Assembly (NCBI RefSeq): GCF_051014445.1
Contig: NW_027488384.1
Location: forward strand, 558,001 to 622,000
Source: Colletes latitarsis
Lineage: Eukaryota > Arthropoda > Insecta > Hymenoptera > Colletidae
Direction of reading: 5' to 3'
Length of the DNA stretch: 64,000 bases
In this document: positions 62,101-64,000 of the stretch, one piece after another
Numbering within the stretch: the first letter of the stretch is position 1
Layout: every line of letters starts with the position of its first letter
Notes under the pieces: model-generated
Seen by the model: the letters and a program-made list of their open reading frames with translations, nothing else
Databases searched by the model: none
What the model was told of the DNA's origin: nothing
Position numbers and translations under genes: made by a program

Positions 62101-64000
62101 TGGGATAGGTCTGGGATTTGCCCTCATCAGGGTCATACTTTCGCATTTTTCACATACTTGTTGAACAGATCCTGGGTTTTTTCTGGGTTGTATCACGCAG
62201 TAATGTGGTACCACACTGGAACAGTCCACTAAACCTGGTTTCGGTCAATATTTTTGAGGATAACGCATGTTAGGTCTAGGTTAGGTCTGGGATTTGCTCT
62301 CGTCAGGCACATACTTTCGCATATTTCTCCTTCTTGTTGGCCAGATCCTGGGCCTCCACTGGTTTGGATCACGTAGTAATGTGATGCCACACTGAAACAG
62401 TCAATTAATCCTGGTCTTGATTAATATTCTAGAGGACAACGCATGTTTGGTCTGGGTTAGGTCTAGGATTTGCCCTCATCAGGGTCATACTTTCGCATTC
62501 TTCACATACTTTTTGAACAGATCCTGGTTTTTTTCTGGTTTGGATAACGTAGTAATGTGGTACCACACTGAAAGAGTCTCACTAAACCTGGTTTCGGTCA
62601 ATATTCTTGAGGATAACGCATGTTAGGTCTAGGTTAGGTCTGGGATTTGCCCTTATCAGGCTCATACTTTCGCATACTTCTCATTCTTGTTGGCCAGATC
62701 CAGGGCTTCCACTGGTTTGGATCACGTAGTAATGTGATGCCACACTGAAACAGACAATTAATCCTGGTCTTGATAAATATTTTAGAGGATAACGCAAGTT
62801 ATGTCTGGGTTAGTTCGGGGATTTGCCCTCATCAGGCTCAGACTATCGCGTTTTTCACATACTAGTTGAACAGATCCTGGGTTTTTTCTGGTTCTGATCA
62901 CGTAGTAATGTGGTACCACACTGAAACATTCAACTAAACCTGGTCTTGATAAATATTTTAGAGGATAACGCATGTTAGGTCTGGGTTAGGTCTAGGATTT
63001 GCCATCATCAGGCTCATACTTTCGCATACTTCTCATTCTTGTTGGCCAGATCCTGGGCTTCCACTGGTTTGGATCACGTAGTAATGTGATGCCACACTGA
63101 AACAGTCAATTAATCCTGGGCTTGATAAATATTTTAGAGGGTAACGCAAGTTATGTCTGGGTTAGTTCAGGGATTTGCCCTCATCAGGCTCAGACTTTCG
63201 CGTTTTTCACATACTTGTTGAACAGATCCTGGGTTTTTTCTGGTTTGGATCACGTAGTAATGTGTTACCACACTGAAACAGTCGATTAAACCTGGTTTCG
63301 ATCAATATTTTAGAGAATAATTCATGTAAGGTCTGGGTTAGGTCTGGGATTTGCTCTCATGAGGCCCGTACTTTCACATATTTCTCATACTTGATGGCCA
63401 GATTCTGGGATTTTTCTGGATTGGATCACGTAGTAACGTGGTACCACACTGAAGCAGTCGATTAAACATGGTTTCGATCAATATTTTTGAGGATAACGCA
63501 AGTGATGTCTGGGTTAGTTCTGGGATTTGCCATCATCAGGCTCATACTTTCGCATACTTCTCATTCTGGTTGGCCAGATCCTTTTCTTCCACTGGTTTGG
63601 ATCACGTAGTAATGTGATGCCACACTGAAACAGTCAATTAATCCTGGTCTTGATAAATATTTTAGAGGATAACGCAAGTTATGTCTGGGTAAGTTCTGGG
63701 ATTTGCCCTCATCAGGCTCAGACTTTCGCGTTTTTCACATACTTCTTGAACAGATCCTGGATTCTTTCTGGTTCGGATCACGTAATAATGTGCTACCACA
63801 CTGAAACAGTCGATTAAACCTGGTTTCGATCAATATTTTTCAGGATAACGCATGCTAGGTCTGGGTTAGGCCCGGGATTTTCACTCACCAGACTCAAACC
63901 TTCGCATTCTTCACATACTTGTTGAACGGATCCTGGGTTTTTTCTGGTTTGGATCACGTAGTAAAGTGGTACCACTCAGAAACAGTCAATTAAACCTGGT
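56156..64000. repeat. 176-bp satellite block, right end, diverged with small recent duplications
   Basis: Monomers are more diverged from one another here. A single monomer is duplicated near-perfectly (words GACAAATATTTTAGAGG and GGATTAGGTCTAGG recur 176 bp apart between about 58680 and 59030). A six-monomer step (offset 1057 bp) relates 61725-61916 to 62782-62973. A variant with TGTGATGCCACAC recurs near 58.0, 59.25, 62.4, 62.73, 63.1 and 63.6 kb. Shortened monomers missing 11 bp of the TTAGG-like word are seen near 57210 and 61220. The array continues beyond the window. No gene is visible. Confidence 0.92.

Noticed and set aside
1..64000. CRISPR-like array (regular repeats with spacers)
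   Set aside because: The period is 176 bp with the whole monomer repeated, not short repeats separated by unique spacers. The R1-type retrotransposon and solo LTR are eukaryotic.
1..64000. True telomere tract
   Set aside because: TTAGG occurs only once to three times per 176-bp monomer, always in the same degenerate context, never as a pure (TTAGG)n run.

Overview
The window is a eukaryotic, almost certainly arthropod, satellite array: about 56 kb of AT-rich tandem repeat with a 176-bp period (about 320 monomers), running off both ends and interrupted by two transposable-element insertions. There is no host gene. Each monomer carries one or two TTAGG-like words (GTTAGGTCTAGGTTAGGTCTGGG), which recall the arthropod telomere repeat, and most carry a 12-bp perfect palindrome, TGTGGTACCACA. 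The telomere-like words and an R1-clade retrotransposon very rich in G and C point to an insect. The style of that element suggests a hymenopteran, but this is a weak inference.

Layout: 1-7154 is satellite with long-range repeats of about 5.28 and 4.4 kb. 7155-14190 is one copy of a 7,036-bp tandem duplication (40 monomers). 14191-27236 is the second copy, split by a complete non-LTR retrotransposon at 15515-21510. 27237-36354 is satellite with a 5,455-bp long-range repeat. 36355-37994 is a solo LTR flanked by a 5-bp target duplication. 38000-46815 is mixed satellite with 1.06- and 1.23-kb repeats. 46816 to about 56155 is a higher-order array with units of 2.4-2.6 kb. 56156-64000 is more diverged satellite with young duplications of one to six monomers.

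The retrotransposon appears intact. It has a 385-bp 5' leader, ORF1 (625 aa, three C-terminal zinc knuckles), ORF2 (1060 aa, APE-type endonuclease, reverse transcriptase and C-terminal Cys/His motif), a 3' UTR packed with about ten strong hairpins, and a 35-A tail. The ORFs meet at TAATG, the stop-start overlap known from the telomere-specific element SART1. The element sits inside the TTAGG-like word of a monomer and has a 14-16-bp target duplication. The same site is empty in the first copy of the 7-kb duplication, so the window holds both the filled site and its near-identical pre-insertion counterpart.

In working terms, the ORF1 protein would package the RNA, while the ORF2 endonuclease and reverse transcriptase would nick a target and copy the RNA from its 3' end. 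The satellite around it evolves by unequal exchange, and several crossover points can be read at base level.
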